NCBI GenBank assembly: GCA_024500155.1
Contig: CM044879.1
Coordinates: 8,881,501-8,945,500 of the forward strand
Length of the DNA stretch: 64,000 nucleotides
Direction of reading: 5' to 3'
DNA from: Chenopodium formosanum
Taxonomy: Eukaryota > Streptophyta > Magnoliopsida > Caryophyllales > Amaranthaceae
The notes under the pieces were generated by a model. It saw nothing but the letters and a program-made list of their open reading frames with translations, searched no databases and had not been told where the DNA came from. This document shows, in pieces, positions 35,190 to 47,507 of the stretch (position 1 is its first letter; each line of letters begins with the position of its first letter). Position numbers and translations under genes: made by a program.

Positions 35190-37189
35190 AACGTACACCT
35201 ACAAACTTGAAGTCTGAGGTTGTAGCCTTTGGTTCTTCAGAAGCTTGTTCTTCACAAATTCACCCGCAACAGTGGTCTCAATCGGCAGTAGCCTTTGGTT
35301 CTTCAGAAGCTTGTTCACGTGCCTTTTGGCAGCAGAAGTTTGAGGTGCCACCCGGCCGGAAGCCGCGACAGATTGCTTCTCAGGGGAAGCAGTAGGCGCC
35401 ACTAACGCCTTAGAATATGAAGCCACCTTTCGAGGAGCAGGGCGAGTCTCACGCCTACTCCCAACAGTAGAAGACGAGGGCTCAGTTTAGGGCTCACCAG
35501 TAGCCGCGGTGCCAACAACAGCCTGCAACTTAGCAGGAGCCAAACGCACCTCACTCTTCAGGAAGCCAACAAACACCTCCAGCGTATCAAAAATTTGAGG
35601 AAGGTTCTCAGGAGTGGCAGTCAAAGGGTCCTTCCAATTATCAGCCAGCCCGAGCATGCGTTTGGACTACTTGTCATAGCAAAAAGGTCCTTCCAAAAAA
35701 GTCAAAAAAGGCAGGGAGGCAAGAGCAAAAAAAAAAAAAAAAAAAAGAGAAAAGGCAGAAAATAGAAAAAGGCAGAAGGCAGAAGGCAGAAAGAGCTTAC
35801 CAGACTCATGTGTACGGCACAAACGCATGGCAGAAAACTGCTCATTACCCACGATGTAAATAGATCTAGTTGGGCAGCCAGACCTTGGAAAATTTGGAGT
35901 CACTTGTCTCTGCTCCCTGCAGAGCCTCAAAAGCCTCTGTCTCACGAGCAGGCTCAGAGAGGGAAACTGTGACCCTAGCCATGTTGGTGCGAATTTCTCT
36001 GAAGTTCCGCGGAGCAGCAAAGTTGGAAGACACTCTCACCTAGAAGAACTTGCCAATCCAGTCCCTGAAACGTCCAAGTTTTGGGTAGGACAAGACCCTA
36101 CTCTCCTTAGGAGCAACATAGTACCACCCTGACTCAGTCCCAGAATGAAGCTGATCTCTTCAGGCTCCTGAGAGACTTGAACAAATGCAGAGACTCAGGG
36201 TACCTTCGAAACCTCAGAAACCACAGTAGACAAATCAAGGTGTGAAAGGAGGCAGGGTGCACCAGAGATATGCAGATGTTAAAAGCACGTAGCAACTTCT
36301 CTAAGGTGGGGTCCAAAGGGAACCTCAAGCCCAAATCTAGCTGTGAGGCAAACACAGAAATATGACCTGCAGGAGGGGCTGATAACTTCGCAGCGTCAGC
36401 AGGCAGAACCAGCTCGTAGCCCTCCCCAAAACCATAGAACTTCTGCCTAACAGCAGCCAGGTCCAACCTCTCAGCGTCCTTATGCCAACTGGAATCTAAC
36501 ACACAGTTCTTAGGCCCATAACACTTGTCATCCAGGAAGAATTCAGTCTTGCCCTCCCCTACGGGCTCTACAACATAAGTGGGCTGACAGTCGAAGTATG
36601 AGCGGTCACCAGGAGACTCAGACATTCTACTTGATTGAACTGCTGGGGAAGGAGAAGGTGATGGAGTCCTAGTATTTCCACCGCGCACTACATAATGATC
36701 AAACCGATGCATGTCAGCCATGTCATCAAGCCAAGCAAAACTGTTTAAAGGCTGAACATGGGGAATGGGGCTAAGAAGAGACACGTCAGGGGGATTAGCC
36801 TTAACAACATCAGCCAACATTTTATGGCGCATTGCGCGCAGCCTCAGGCGAGTAAGATGGGACAAGGGAATCCCATCCAGCGTGAGCACTCGCTTACAGT
36901 AAGGATCAAAGAAATCGGGACGGGGTCCACGCTGGAAAAGGCGAAACGCACTACCCTCAGCGGGACGACTACTGCCCGACCCAGACGCAACAGCAGGAGT
37001 CGCAGTAGTACCCATCCCGCTCGAAGCGGGGGGAAGTTCAGGAGGCATAACAGTTTGTATAGAAGTAGGAGAAATAGAAAAAGTGTGCTCAGGGCGCTCA
37101 CCTGAGAGAGAAAATCGGGAAGAAGAGGAATCCGATCTTGTGGCCGTTTGAGGCTCACTCATATTCTGACTATCAGAGGCGTTAGACAT
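35190..37189 (-). pseudogene. Antisense additional ORF of the Tat element (gypsy-type transposon protein)
   Basis: The main ORF is 37189-36134 (351 codons). It opens with a Ser/Pro-rich region, then DFFDPYCKRVL, and a block reading VFASQLDLGLRFPLDPTLEK followed by LLRAFN and HPASFH. This resembles the plant domain called putative gypsy-type transposase (PF04195), related to the plant mobile domain. After 36134 the homologous reading continues in other frames (GWYYVAPKESRVLSYPKLGR, then IYIVGNEQFSAMRLC) down to about 35800, with stops, so the gene has decayed. The last part (35190-35450) has an internal duplication of TAGCCTTTGGTTCTTCAGAA. Its function in the retroelement is unknown. It is oriented opposite to pol. 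Confidence 0.7.
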
Positions 37190-38355
37190 TATGAAATCTA
37201 CAAGGAAATACAGGCCCGCAAAGGAAGGAAAAAAGCAATGGGGCGCGAGAAAATCAAAGAATCAGTTTAGAAACAATGAAGGAATAAGTAGAAAAAAGCC
37301 AAGAATACAAATACAACAACAAAAGAGAAGAAATGGGAATAGCGGCAATTGGGAAGAATCAAAAGGCACAATCTTGCGAAGAAAAAGTAAGAAAAAGTAA
37401 AAAGAACCAAAATTGGGGAAATACAAACAACAAAAGGTACAAAGTAAGTACCTTTAAGGAAAAAGTTGCAGAAGCAACAAAGTACAACAACGATGGCGGA
37501 GATAAAAGCCCAAGCAAGACAAAAGTTCGAATATGCAATTAAGAAGAACAAAGAAGAAAAAGTTAGCAAAAGAGCAAGAATTAAGGGAGAAAAAGCAAGT
37601 AAAGTGAAAATTAAGACAAAAACAAAGACGAAGAAGCAAGAACTTACCACAACAATGGAGGATCAAGGACGCTTGACAGAGGAAGAGCAAAGAGAGAAAA
37701 TTTTGAAATGCCAAAATAATGAAGAGGGAAGATGAAAAAATTGGAGGCGTAAAAGAAATAATGTAAAAAAGGGGGACAATGAAATTAATATGGAGTAAAT
37801 GGGCAGTTAGACAAAGGGCAAAGCCAAACCGCCATGTCACTTCAGTAAAATCAAACTGACAGCCCGGATTGCCAACACGTGTCTCACTCCACAAAAAAAA
37901 AAAAAATGAGAAGAGAGCACTTCAGCGGGAGTGATCGAAAATCCTCTCTGCAAGCTCGTCATTTCTCAGACTTCAACGGGAGTGATCGAAAATCCTCTCT
38001 GCAAGCTCGTCATTTCTCAAACTTCAGCAGGAGTGATCGAAAATCCTCTCTGCAAGCTCGTCTTCTCTCAGACTTCAGCGGGAGTGATCGAAATTCCTCT
38101 TTGCGAGCTCGTCACTTCTTAAGTGTGGAACCAATAATGTTACCATACAAGCAATAGGTAGGGTAACAGACTCAGCAATAGGGTAACAGAACCTGACCTC
38201 CCAAGTCTCCAGGGCGCCTCAACACCCTAGAGACTTGAGGGGCTAGGAGTGTGCAGGTTATTTCAGTCAGACGACCCCTTGAGTCAGGACCGATAAGGCT
38301 ACACGCTCAGAACAGCTGGCATGAAAGAACCTCACGCCATCTCTTGAGGGGCTAG
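37190..38355. other. 3' non-coding part of the Tat element
   Basis: A/G-rich sequence with many AAG runs (37190-37740) that create spurious Lys-rich ORFs, then a 51-bp tandem array, then GACTTGAGGGGCTAG-type segments leading to the LTR. I see no gene here. Confidence 0.55.
37920..38123. repeat. 51-bp tandem repeat, four units
   Basis: Units start with CTTCAGCGGGAGTGATCGAA or close variants at 37920, 37971, 38022 and 38073; spacing is exactly 51 bases. It lies just before the 3' LTR. Because 51 is a multiple of three, a repeated ORF appears, but I do not think it is a protein. Confidence 0.95.
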
Positions 38356-38845
38356 TTGTAGGGGATAGCTCCTGCTGAGCTATTCCTTCCAGCTGGGCTC
38401 AGTTGAGAAGAACGATTCTTACAGGCAAAGAGTCGGCATGAGTAACCTCATACCACCTCTTGAGGGGCTAGTTGTATAGGATAGCTCCTGCTGAACTATC
38501 GCCCTGCCCCCAAGGTGCGCACTCACTGCCGAGAAAGCAACTAAAGGAGGGCTCATTAGCCCGCAGAGTCAGCCCGCAGGGCTGACCAGGCTAAACTCTC
38601 CGCGAAGGAGATAGTACGCCTATAAATAGAGGGTAAAGTACAACGGAAAAGAGGTTAGACACTAAAGTTATTACACTCTCTACATCTTTTTAAGTACACT
38701 TTCTCTCTCTAAACACTCTCTAACTTAAGCTTCGGAGGGGGGTTCCTCGAGCCACCCCCGAGGGCAGTTTACGTGTGCTACCTTGTATAGGTAGTTGACG
38801 GGACCCAGTTCACCCAGCAGAACCCTAGGATCCACACCTGGAACA
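38356..38845 (+). repeat. 3' LTR of the Tat element
   Basis: Begins TGTAGGGGATAGCTCCTGCT after CTTGAGGGGCTAGT (a likely polypurine-type primer) and ends CACACCTGGAACA. TATAAATAGAGG at 38623-38634 is a good TATA box, followed by the usual R/U5 features. A shorter copy of the same start occurs at about 38473 (TGTATAGGATAGCTCCTGCT), so the 5' boundary could be misplaced. Confidence 0.6.
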
Positions 38846-39284
38846 ATACCATTTAATCATCTAGTGATACAATTGATCACTCAGTGGCACTACTCTAAAT
38901 TCAGAGTTGCATTTATGTGATGACCCCCATGCCCCTCGTTATGCATTTATTCATACAACACTACAAAAGATAATTAATTAAAGGAAATTGATTGTATTTG
39001 CATTTGGTCCCATGACCAACCACCGGTGACTGTGACTTATGTACTAGCAAATAAATATCTTGGTTCCACAAGACATAATCCTAAGGATTTTATCTTCGAT
39101 TAATGAAATGTCCAAATTATTTTGCAAATCATCAAAGTTACATACCAGCTAGCTTGATGGCACATTGTCACAAATGAAACCAATCTCGATTTCTAATTCA
39201 GATGACTAACGGGGTTCTATCTCAAAATTATGTGGTTGTAGCTAAGAGGATTAGTCCCTAAATCATAACGTGTTTAATTCTCTC

Positions 39285-39317
<33 letters not shown>

Positions 39318-40727
39318 TGTCAATGCGGAACTATACACTCACATGTATTGTTATAGCACAAAATGGTTCAGCACTCCCCCTCAATATGAGGTTTTTTTTT
39401 TTTATTTTTTTTATTTTTTTTTTAATTTATTTATTTTTTTAAATTCGGTCACATGTGACGTTTTATTGGGCCCGAGTGTGTTTTCAACACCCCTTGAGTG
39501 TGCATTATTGTTGTAGATAGATGAGAGGTTAGTACTAAAAATATGGAAACGTGTAATTTAGGTCACTTGGTATAAATTCTATCAACTAGATAGGATGCAT
39601 TCACGATGTTTAAAGATAGGATAAATCAGAAAATTGTTGTCAGGGAGACAGGGACAATTAATAATCCATCCAAGTGGTACTATATCAGTATAAATTTTTT
39701 GTGTATAAAGAACACTAAAACGCAAATAGTGTAGAAGTTTTGATTTTTAATCAATCAATTTAGTTGACATCAACTATTAGACTTTGATTTAACCAAACAT
39801 TGTATATATTGACATACGTAAAGGCTTAATAAATACTCTTTTAGTTTACAATGCGTGTGTATTTTGTTTCATAGTCGCAATTACTTAATTGTTGTAGTGA
39901 GGTTTAGAGGGTAATTTTAGTCCTTAATGCTCACATTTGAGGTCGAAGATAGAAAACAATACTTCAATCGATTTCCATCCAATGACACATAGCAAGAATT
40001 TTACTCGCTGATAATTAAATTGGGGGCGTTTCTACTGATTTACTGCCAATTTAAACCCCAAATTTGATCCCAATGGACCAAAATTACCCCCCAAAAACAT
40101 AATTGAGCAATTTTTTTTAGCTCGAAACAAACATCAAATCCTGGAAATTGCTTGCAAGCAAATTGAGGGGGGTTTTGATCATTTTTGCAATTTTGAAGGG
40201 CCAAAATGAATCATAAAAACCATAACCTAACAATTTTTGCGACTTAAATTATAAATAAAGCACGCATACGGCATACCAAGGCACTATTGCATGCAAACCG
40301 ATGCTTTAAATATAAAAATTTTTTTTAATAAATTTTGAATGGAATATTCCCTTAGATTCCGGTTCCGTGGACCGGCGTATTAATTGCATAGATAGTTAAA
40401 TAGGAGGTGATACTGAGAGCAAATACTTTAGGTTATACGAGTACTTGTATTATTATGCACACAAACAACAATTGAGATTATTTAGAGTCAATTTTCCATT
40501 TAAAAATTATTATAATATATTAATAAAATTTACACTATGGTGATTAAAACCAGATATCACATGACTATTTTTTATCGTAACTATAAATCACCACAAAATC
40601 TAGTCAAAGTGTAATTTATACGTAGTATAAATAAGACAAACGTTAAAGTTATCAACTAAATTAAGAAAACACAGGAAGTATGCTATATGCCTATATGCAC
40701 CAACTTAGCAAGTACATAGAATATATA
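38846..40727. other. Spacer without recognised gene
   Basis: AT-rich DNA with a poly-T tract at 39289-39316 and T/A-rich runs at 39392-39440. No ORF resembles a protein I know and no termini of an element were found. Confidence 0.5.
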
Positions 40728-42171
40728 GGCCTTGTTTGACAATTGGCTGTTGGCTGTTGGCTGATGGCTGTTACTCTTGGCTTGTTTGACCAGCTTTTTA
40801 TGTATTGGCTTTTTATGTTGGTTGTTTGACTGTTGGCTGTTAAAAAATATGTTTGGTAAAATTGGTTATTGGCTGTTGGCTGTTTAGGGCTAAAATTACA
40901 TTTAAGGGCATTGATATGTTTTATTATCTTTCTAATAACAATAATGATTTTTTTTTTTTTTTTAAACTTTTACTACCAAGTAGTATCACCGCTACTCCCT
41001 ATTTTTTTTTTATAAATAATAAATTCTTTTTTATTTTTTATTTTTTTTTGTTTGTTTTGTAAATAGGATTATTATTTACTACTACTACTAACACTTTTTA
41101 CTGTTACTTCGTATTTTTATTTTCATAATAATTTTTTTTTATTTTGTTGATTATTATTATTATTATGAAAAACCAAAATTGTGATACGAAAGATGTAAAT
41201 AACAACTACACATAACAAGATAATTAAGTATAGAATAGCAAGTTTTAAAACTCAAACTCTTAAAATTATACTCACAAGGACAGGGCATATGAAAAATGTA
41301 AATTGCAAATTCATTCCTAAAAGATGTAAATTGCAAATTCAATGTTCTAATACATATTAGCAACTACTGTACAAATTAATTTTTGTATAATTAAATTTTG
41401 GGTGACTAGGGTGATAGTAGTAAATCTAAGCAGCAAACACTAATAAAGACGTCATTTTGCTTCCTCTTCATTATGCTCGTGCATTAAGCTAGTTGGGATC
41501 TCACTCTTTTGATGAGATTTTTTTTTTTCAATTTTTTTTTTATAAAAAACAAATCAGAACCCATACATTTGCAAATTGAGATCTCAACAATTTTGTTTTA
41601 ATTAACCAATAAGGCTTCTTATTAAATTCTTCCCTAATAAAAAGATAATTAAAGAGCTTCATGGTAAATTCTACCTCAAATTTCACCAAATTAAATGAGC
41701 ATTTTCTACAGATATAAAAAACTTAATAACCACAAAAATAAAAATGAAAATAAAAAAAAGTAACCAAGTAATGTAGTCATGCAGATGCCGGAGCTTGATT
41801 ATGAATTTATACTCCGCCGCTCCCGACGCTCTAGTGAAAGTGATACCTTCACCCAAACTTCTCCCAAATTCTCTCTGTAGTATAGTAGCAGTATAGTGGG
41901 TAATTTGGTTTTTGGAGAGAGAAAGGTAATTGAGATGAGAATGATAATAGGTGTCATGAGGGATAAAAATGTAATTGTTATCATTTAAGCCAAAAGCCAA
42001 CCCAAAAAAGCTACTCTCACTAGCTTTTGGCTTTTGGCGGAAAAGCTGGCTTTTTAGCCAACCAAAAAGCCAATTAACCAAACACAAATTTTGGCTGTTT
42101 GACCACTTCCAAAAGCCAAAAGCCAAAAGCTATACAAAAAGCCATCAAAAAGCTACTTACCAAACAACCCC
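40728..42171. mobile_element. Harbinger-like non-autonomous element, 1.4 kb
   Basis: Left end GGCCTTGTTTGACAATTGGC and right end TTACCAAACAACCCC are near-inverse, flanked by ATA on both sides (40725-40727, 42172-42174). Subterminal arrays of TTGGCTGTTGGCTG on the left and AAAAGCCAAAAGCC on the right are inverse to each other. The ORFs inside are low-complexity and unconvincing. Confidence 0.65.
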
Positions 42172-42490
42172 ATAACCTTGAAATTTAGAGCTAGTAATCC
42201 CTTAGACACTGATACACATAAAGCTTTAAAGAGTACGAGTACTGAATAATGGAGAAGCATTACATATATTACAAGTCTATATATATATTAGGATCATATT
42301 ATACATGATAGTTAACTTGGGACGAACACTGCACCAACTCAATTAACTTATGAGAATAATCTATCAAACCATATATTTTGTTCACTCCCAAAGTCCCAAT
42401 CTATTTATTTCATATTGGTACACACAAATATATATGAGTACATATTTTGTTATGCTCTCCCTTTCAAAGATTTCATGCACAACGTATCAT

Positions 42491-42986
42491 TTAGTTAAGC
42501 TTTTCCTCAACAACCTTAGCCATCTTTTGTCTTGAGGGTGGGCTAATTGGATACGAATAACCTCCTCCACCATAACTTCCTCCTGGATTGCCATAACCTC
42601 CTCCTGGATTGCCATAACTTCCTCCTGGATTGCCATAACTTCCTCCTGGATTACCATACTGCTTTGACTCTTCCACGGACTCTGCAAAAATCGAAATGAA
42701 CATACAAACTCACGATCTACATAAAACCTTCAGGACAATATTACTACAAGGTATATTTATTTGTACATAAATTATGAATATTGTTACTTAAATTAGTCAT
42801 GTTATGCTGTTAAATATTAAAAAAATACTACCTTCGTTCCTAAAAGATCGACTCACTTACTACTCATACAGTCAAAATAAAATAACTTTGACCGCAATCT
42901 ATGATGTATACAATAGAAAGAAATTAGCAGGTGGGATCTTATTAGAATCCTCTTATTATAAATTTTAATTTTTCAAATATAACTTT

Positions 42987-43062
<76 letters not shown>

Positions 43063-43433
43063 AAATAAAAAAATATTGATGATATTCATTTATTCATTTT
43101 ATGCAAAACATAATAATAATAACAATAATAAAATAAATATATTTTCTAAGTTGAGTAAAATAAGTCAATCATCAAACATATAATCATTAAAACATTGTGG
43201 TAGTCATATTTCAAACGATTAATATAAAATTATCAACAGAGAGCATGACAACAAAACTAACTCAATAAAATTTTAAGAAAAAGAGGTCATAAATAATGGG
43301 AAGGATGTAAAAGAAACTAACGAGTTTGTCTAGTCGACTGAGGGTCAGCAAGCTCACGAGCTGAGACCTCATAGGAACTGATAAGAATTGCAGCGAAGAG
43401 CATGACAATAAGAAAAGGTTTTGTGTTTGCCAT
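42491..43433 (-). CDS. Small secreted glycine-rich protein with YGNPGGS repeats
   Basis: Two exons on the - strand: 43433-43322 and 42681-42491, giving 100 residues. Exon 1 encodes a signal peptide (MANTKPFLIVMLFAAILISS, then YEVSA before RELADP). Exon 2 has four tandem YGNPGGS/YGNPGGG units followed by a GGGGYSYPISPP segment and a basic/acidic tail. Glycine- and tyrosine-rich secreted proteins of this kind are usually cell-wall proteins, where tyrosines may be cross-linked; the exact role is unknown. The splice CTC|GTTAGT..TTTGCAG|AG keeps the frame. A TATA box lies about 75 bases before the ATG. The 21-bp repeat units also make a second, meaningless ORF in another frame. Confidence 0.75.
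42992..43058. repeat. (TA)n microsatellite in the glycine-rich gene intron
   Basis: About 67 bases of alternating A and T within the intron at 42682-43321. Confidence 0.95.
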
Positions 43434-43503
43434 ATTTTGTAGTCTCCAATTAATATTATTTTTGGATGAAATCGGATATGAAAGAATGGCAGGAGTTGTA
43501 CAT

Positions 43504-43514
43504 GTATTTATAGA
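43504..43514 (-). promoter_or_regulatory. TATA box of the glycine-rich protein gene
   Basis: On the - strand the sequence reads CTATAAATACA, about 75 bases before the start codon at 43433; a 5'UTR of roughly 40-45 bases would follow. Confidence 0.6.
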
Positions 43515-43596
43515 CGGTTGTACTAGGTACCCGGACCATGAAGAACCCTAAAAGACTTATAATAACATTATTGGTCAAGAGTAATACAATATTAAA

Positions 43597-43988
43597 TAGA
43601 GCTGGCAAAAGTTAACACGACACGAACCGGACATAAAAAAAATTGGATTAGCGTTAAGAATTTATGACTCGAATTAAGCAGGTCGGATTAGTGTATAGAT
43701 TTCTTACACGAATCAACCCGCTTACGAAAAAAAATTAATAATTTACGAATATTATGATAAATATTTTGTTTGAGTCTAACTTTTTACTTATAACTGACAA
43801 CACGACACGAACTGAATACTAAAAAAAGTGGGTTAGCGTCTAGCAATTCTGACACGATTAGTTCAATGGGACACCATATGACACATCATGTTTATTAAAC
43901 GGGTTGAGTTAGTGTTGAGATCATCTAACTCGTGTAACTTCGAACACGAATATGTGAATGACACGACACAACAAGGTTGCCAGCTCTA
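43597..43988. mobile_element. hAT-like MITE (TAGAGCTGGCAA termini)
   Basis: TAGAGCTGGCAA at the left and TTGCCAGCTCTA at the right are perfect inverse repeats. Next to them lie ACACGACACG-type subterminal motifs in both orientations. I could not see a matching 8-bp duplication, so the superfamily is a guess. Confidence 0.65.
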
Positions 43989-44578
43989 GTGCAAAGTATC
44001 TACAAATTATGTATATACAAATTGATCATATACTCCCTTTATTTTTAAATACTTGCTTCATTTCTCCATCTGCGGAGTTTTAAGAAAAATTGAAGAAAGT
44101 AATAAACTACAGAGATAGTAGGGTTAGTGAAAGGTAAATTAGAGGAGAGAGAATCTAAATGTAACTATGCAACCTATTAGGTGATCCAATCCATCAATCT
44201 CGATCCTTAATATACACTATTAGTCCTAGGCATTTTGAGGTTCATTGAAGGTTCAAATCATACAGTGATAAAATGTACTTCCCTTGTTCTTTTAAATGCA
44301 CCATTTGTGATTTCATGCTTGCCAATACATTACTTTTTTCAGTAACTTTTTTAATCTTAATTTAGCAAATATTTTTTTAAAAAATTGTGATACTTGATAA
44401 GAAGATATCGAGATGATTCTCAATAGATCTCACATGACTATGTTCACCTTGCGTATAAATCATCAAATATAGCCAAAGGAGATTGCGTGAATAGCGTAAA
44501 AGTCCAAATGATGCAATAATTTATAAAAACGAAAGAAAGTCTATTCTATGGGTACTTTTAAAACAAAATATTTTTCTC

Positions 44579-44805
44579 GGGGCTTGTTTGGTATCACTTT
44601 TGGTTTTCTGTTTCCTGTTTTTTTGAAAACTAAAAACTAAAAACAAGAAATAAGAAAAAGGTGTTTCCACTTTTCTGTTATCAGTTTTCAAAATTATCAT
44701 GATTTTAATAAGTCTAAATATTTTTTGATTCATTATGTGACATATATAATATACTTTTAAAAAACAAAAAACCAAAAAACAGAAAACCACAACGATGCTA
44801 AACGT
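44579..44805. mobile_element. Harbinger-like MITE, copy 2
   Basis: Same family as 21413-21602. It starts GGGGCTTGTTTGGTATCAC, has the central ATTATCATGATTTTAATAAG shared with the other copy, and ends CACAACGATGCTAAACG. The extreme right terminus is damaged. Confidence 0.65.
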
Positions 44806-47279
44806 GTAAATCTATTGGATTATACTAACAATTTATGATGTAGATATCCATTTTAATTAGTTTTTATTTTTATTATATATATTTTATACACTTTTACAGC
44901 ATTGTATGTTATTATGTATGTACATTATACTTTGTATATATGATTATATATGATCTATTTTATATTAATAAATTGTCAATCATATGTTTGTATATTGTTA
45001 ATCAAGACCGAAAAAAGCACATGCAATCACATAACATATATAATATGATTAGGATCGACTTGTTAGTTGTTATGATCTTTCTAATTAATTCAAATTCAAG
45101 TAGTCCTTAATTAATAACTAGCTTACTCTTTTATATATGTGATTGATTCAAGAGACAACATGTCATAATTTTAGAATTTGATAATGTAAGTAGTATGTCA
45201 CTATAAAAATGATTAGAGAACAATACAGACAAACATTAACTCCTGATTAAGTATGTATTATCATCCCCGAACCCTAAAAAGTTCAAGACCATATGTGTGT
45301 CAAATTGTCAATGATCTCATGATCGACTTGTTGAACGATTTAAGTTGATTGGGTTATTGTCTCGTTTCGTGATAATTTTTGGATAGTCCAATCCCTTATT
45401 CGTGAATGAACATATAAAGTTGTATAGGTAAATTTTTGCAAATTGCATTTATCCTTTACATTGCATTACTTCTTCATTCGACCCCCTAATTTGCAAAGAT
45501 CAAAAAGTAGGAGCTCGAGCTCCTATCAATTCATCATTCCGTACACTTCAACCTTAGTAGTGTTATTGTTAAAATGCACATTCAACTAACCTTAGTGATA
45601 TTAACTACGTATTTATTGTTTCTGGTTTTGTCATTGTTGTGGGGATGTTTGTTAACTGGTTTGAAAATGACCTATATTTATTATTGACAAAAGCACAAAA
45701 ATACAAAATTAATAACAAGTGTAACATATACCAACTAAAACAGTCATTGAGTGCAAATTAAATTATTAATTGTCCGAGGATTACTCAAAGGGCACAAGTA
45801 GCCCGTAACAAAGGGCAAAAGAGAAATACCAAGATGGAAAGGGATTTATGTAATTCAATATGAATGGCTAGAATTTTAATGAAAACTAACCCATTTATAG
45901 CTCATTAATGATTTAATATTATGGTGATCGTGAATAATTTTTGATTTAGGGCTATGTTATGAATTTTATTTTTTCAGTAATAAAGGGGTTTAGAAATCAG
46001 AGAGGTAAAAAAATTAGAAAAAATATATATTACCCTCCGTTTCATATTTTTTGCAACTTTGGAATATTTTATGTTGCACAAACAATACCCAAAGTTGCAA
46101 AAAATATGAAACGGAGGTAGTAGAATTTTAAATTATTTGAACGAATGAAAATAAATTTGGGCGAGAAAATAGCTTTGATTGCGTGCACATATGTAAAAAA
46201 GTAAGAGCAACTAGGTGTATGAAATAATTTTAATAATTTAATTTTTAAAATAGGAAAAAATAACATAAATTAATTTTGACATTATAAAATAAATCAAAAA
46301 GAAATGCTTATGTGGATAATTAGAGTCAATCATTATGCGCCACCTAGTTTACTTTAAATTAGTCAATTTAAAGATGACTATTGTAGAATCATCTCTCAAA
46401 ATTATCTTTTATTATTGCACCACTTGCCTTTTTAGAAAGTTTCACAAATTTTGCACCATTTCCTCTTTAGGAAAAAAACTATTTGTGTTCACACTACAAA
46501 TACCCAACATACCCTTGGCTTTTCACACTTACTTTTTAGTTTATCAATATGTCACATGGACATTTTTGTATTTTTACCTTTCTCTCTTGCTTTTTCCCAC
46601 TACCAAAATATTTGTACTCAACCCCTATGGTGCAATAATAAAAAAAATGGAGGAAGCATATAAATTATGAATATACTAACAAAACATTTGTTCCTGTTAA
46701 TTCTTTGTTGGATACCAATTGTTTAGGGTACCAAATGGGCCTTTAGAAGTTTAGATGGTCTTTCATAAACATATATCAATGCCATGTCTAAACATGCAAA
46801 CAAACAAAATAGAACTCAAGATACTAGACCTCTAGCTAGTATAAAAGCCCCTTTTAGGCCTGTTTCTTTCGGTACCTCTGATATCCCAAGTTTTTAAAAG
46901 GTACGAGAAAACACTTATAAATAGTGTGAGGACAATTATATACTTCCTCCGTTTTCTTTTAGATGCAACACACCCTTTAGCACGATAATTAAGAAAGGTG
47001 GGTTTATAATTTTACGTGATATAATAAACTTTAAAATAGGATGAGTAATTGTTATGAGTGTAATTTAGTGGGCCATGTGCTTTAAATAAGGGATATACTA
47101 TAGTTTTTCCCGAGTCGGTCTGGGCGCATAGGTGCTATGGATGAAGGAAGCACATAGGAGGGCAAAAGAGGAATAAACTCATGTTTGGAGGAATAAAAGA
47201 TCACATGCCTTGCACGTGCCTCCGTTTTATTTTGAATTGTAATGGGGCCTCGTTTTTGACAATCTTACAAAGCAAGTCA
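44806..47279. other. Repeat-rich spacer before the Ulp1-like gene
   Basis: No gene recognised. It contains a Stowaway (46033-46120) and a possible small MITE at about 46408-46642 with TTATTGCACCA and its inverse TGGTGCAATAA. At 46945-47010 a CCTCCGTTTTC segment may be a lone Stowaway-like end. The last 200 bases should hold the promoter of the next gene. Confidence 0.45.
46033..46120. mobile_element. Stowaway MITE (88 bp)
   Basis: CCCTCCGTTTCATATTTTTT and its inverse ending GAAACGGAGGTAG; TA at 46031-46032 and 46121-46122. Near-perfect hairpin. Confidence 0.9.
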
Positions 47280-47507
47280 CATTTAATTTTTTCAGTTTTC
47301 AATTCATCGTGTTCCCTCTCTCTCTCTTCTCTCTCTCTTTCTCTCTCTTCATTTCATCTTCACTCCTCTCTGTGTCTTCTCATCTTCTCCAGTCCGACGA
47401 AGGGCGGTCGCAGGGTTTCGGTGCTCAATTTACCGGCGCAGCGAAGGGTGGTTGTTTTCGGACAAAGAAGTTCCCAATTCAGAATTAAATTGTGTTGTTT
47501 GTAAAAG
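47280..47507 (+). other. Probable 5'UTR exon of the Ulp1-like gene
   Basis: A CT-rich leader (TCTCTCTCT runs at 47317-47350) is followed by a GC-richer segment ending GTAAAAG|GTATGA at 47507. A 1.56-kb intron would then join it to the exon at 49063. Long pyrimidine-rich leaders and a leader intron are common in plant genes. The start of transcription is unknown. Confidence 0.4.

Larger units (their letters stand above)
29012..38845 (+). mobile_element. Tat-lineage Ty3/gypsy retrotransposon, 5'-truncated, with nested CACTA
   Basis: Reading along the + strand: broken RT/RNase H, an antisense additional ORF (35190-37189), a long A/G-rich non-coding stretch, a 51-bp tandem repeat and a 3' LTR ending GGAACA. 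Additional ORFs between pol and the 3' LTR, often antisense, are known from the Tat lineage (Grande, Retand, RIRE2). Everything upstream of mid-RT, including the 5' LTR, is missing. Confidence 0.75.

Noticed and set aside
37191..37894. Lys-rich + strand and Phe/Leu-rich - strand ORFs
   Set aside because: Produced by A/G-rich non-coding DNA before the 3' LTR; no domain or codon pattern supports them.
37920..38123. Possible CRISPR-like regular repeat
   Set aside because: Units are directly adjacent with no spacers, and this is a plant genome; a tandem repeat explains it.
37879..38157. Repeated ORF with SDRKSSLQARH units
   Set aside because: Simply the 51-bp tandem array read in a frame that happens to lack stops.
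41683..42126. 147-codon ORF on the - strand
   Set aside because: Lies within the 1.4-kb Harbinger-like element and is made of its inverted subterminal repeats and low-complexity sequence.
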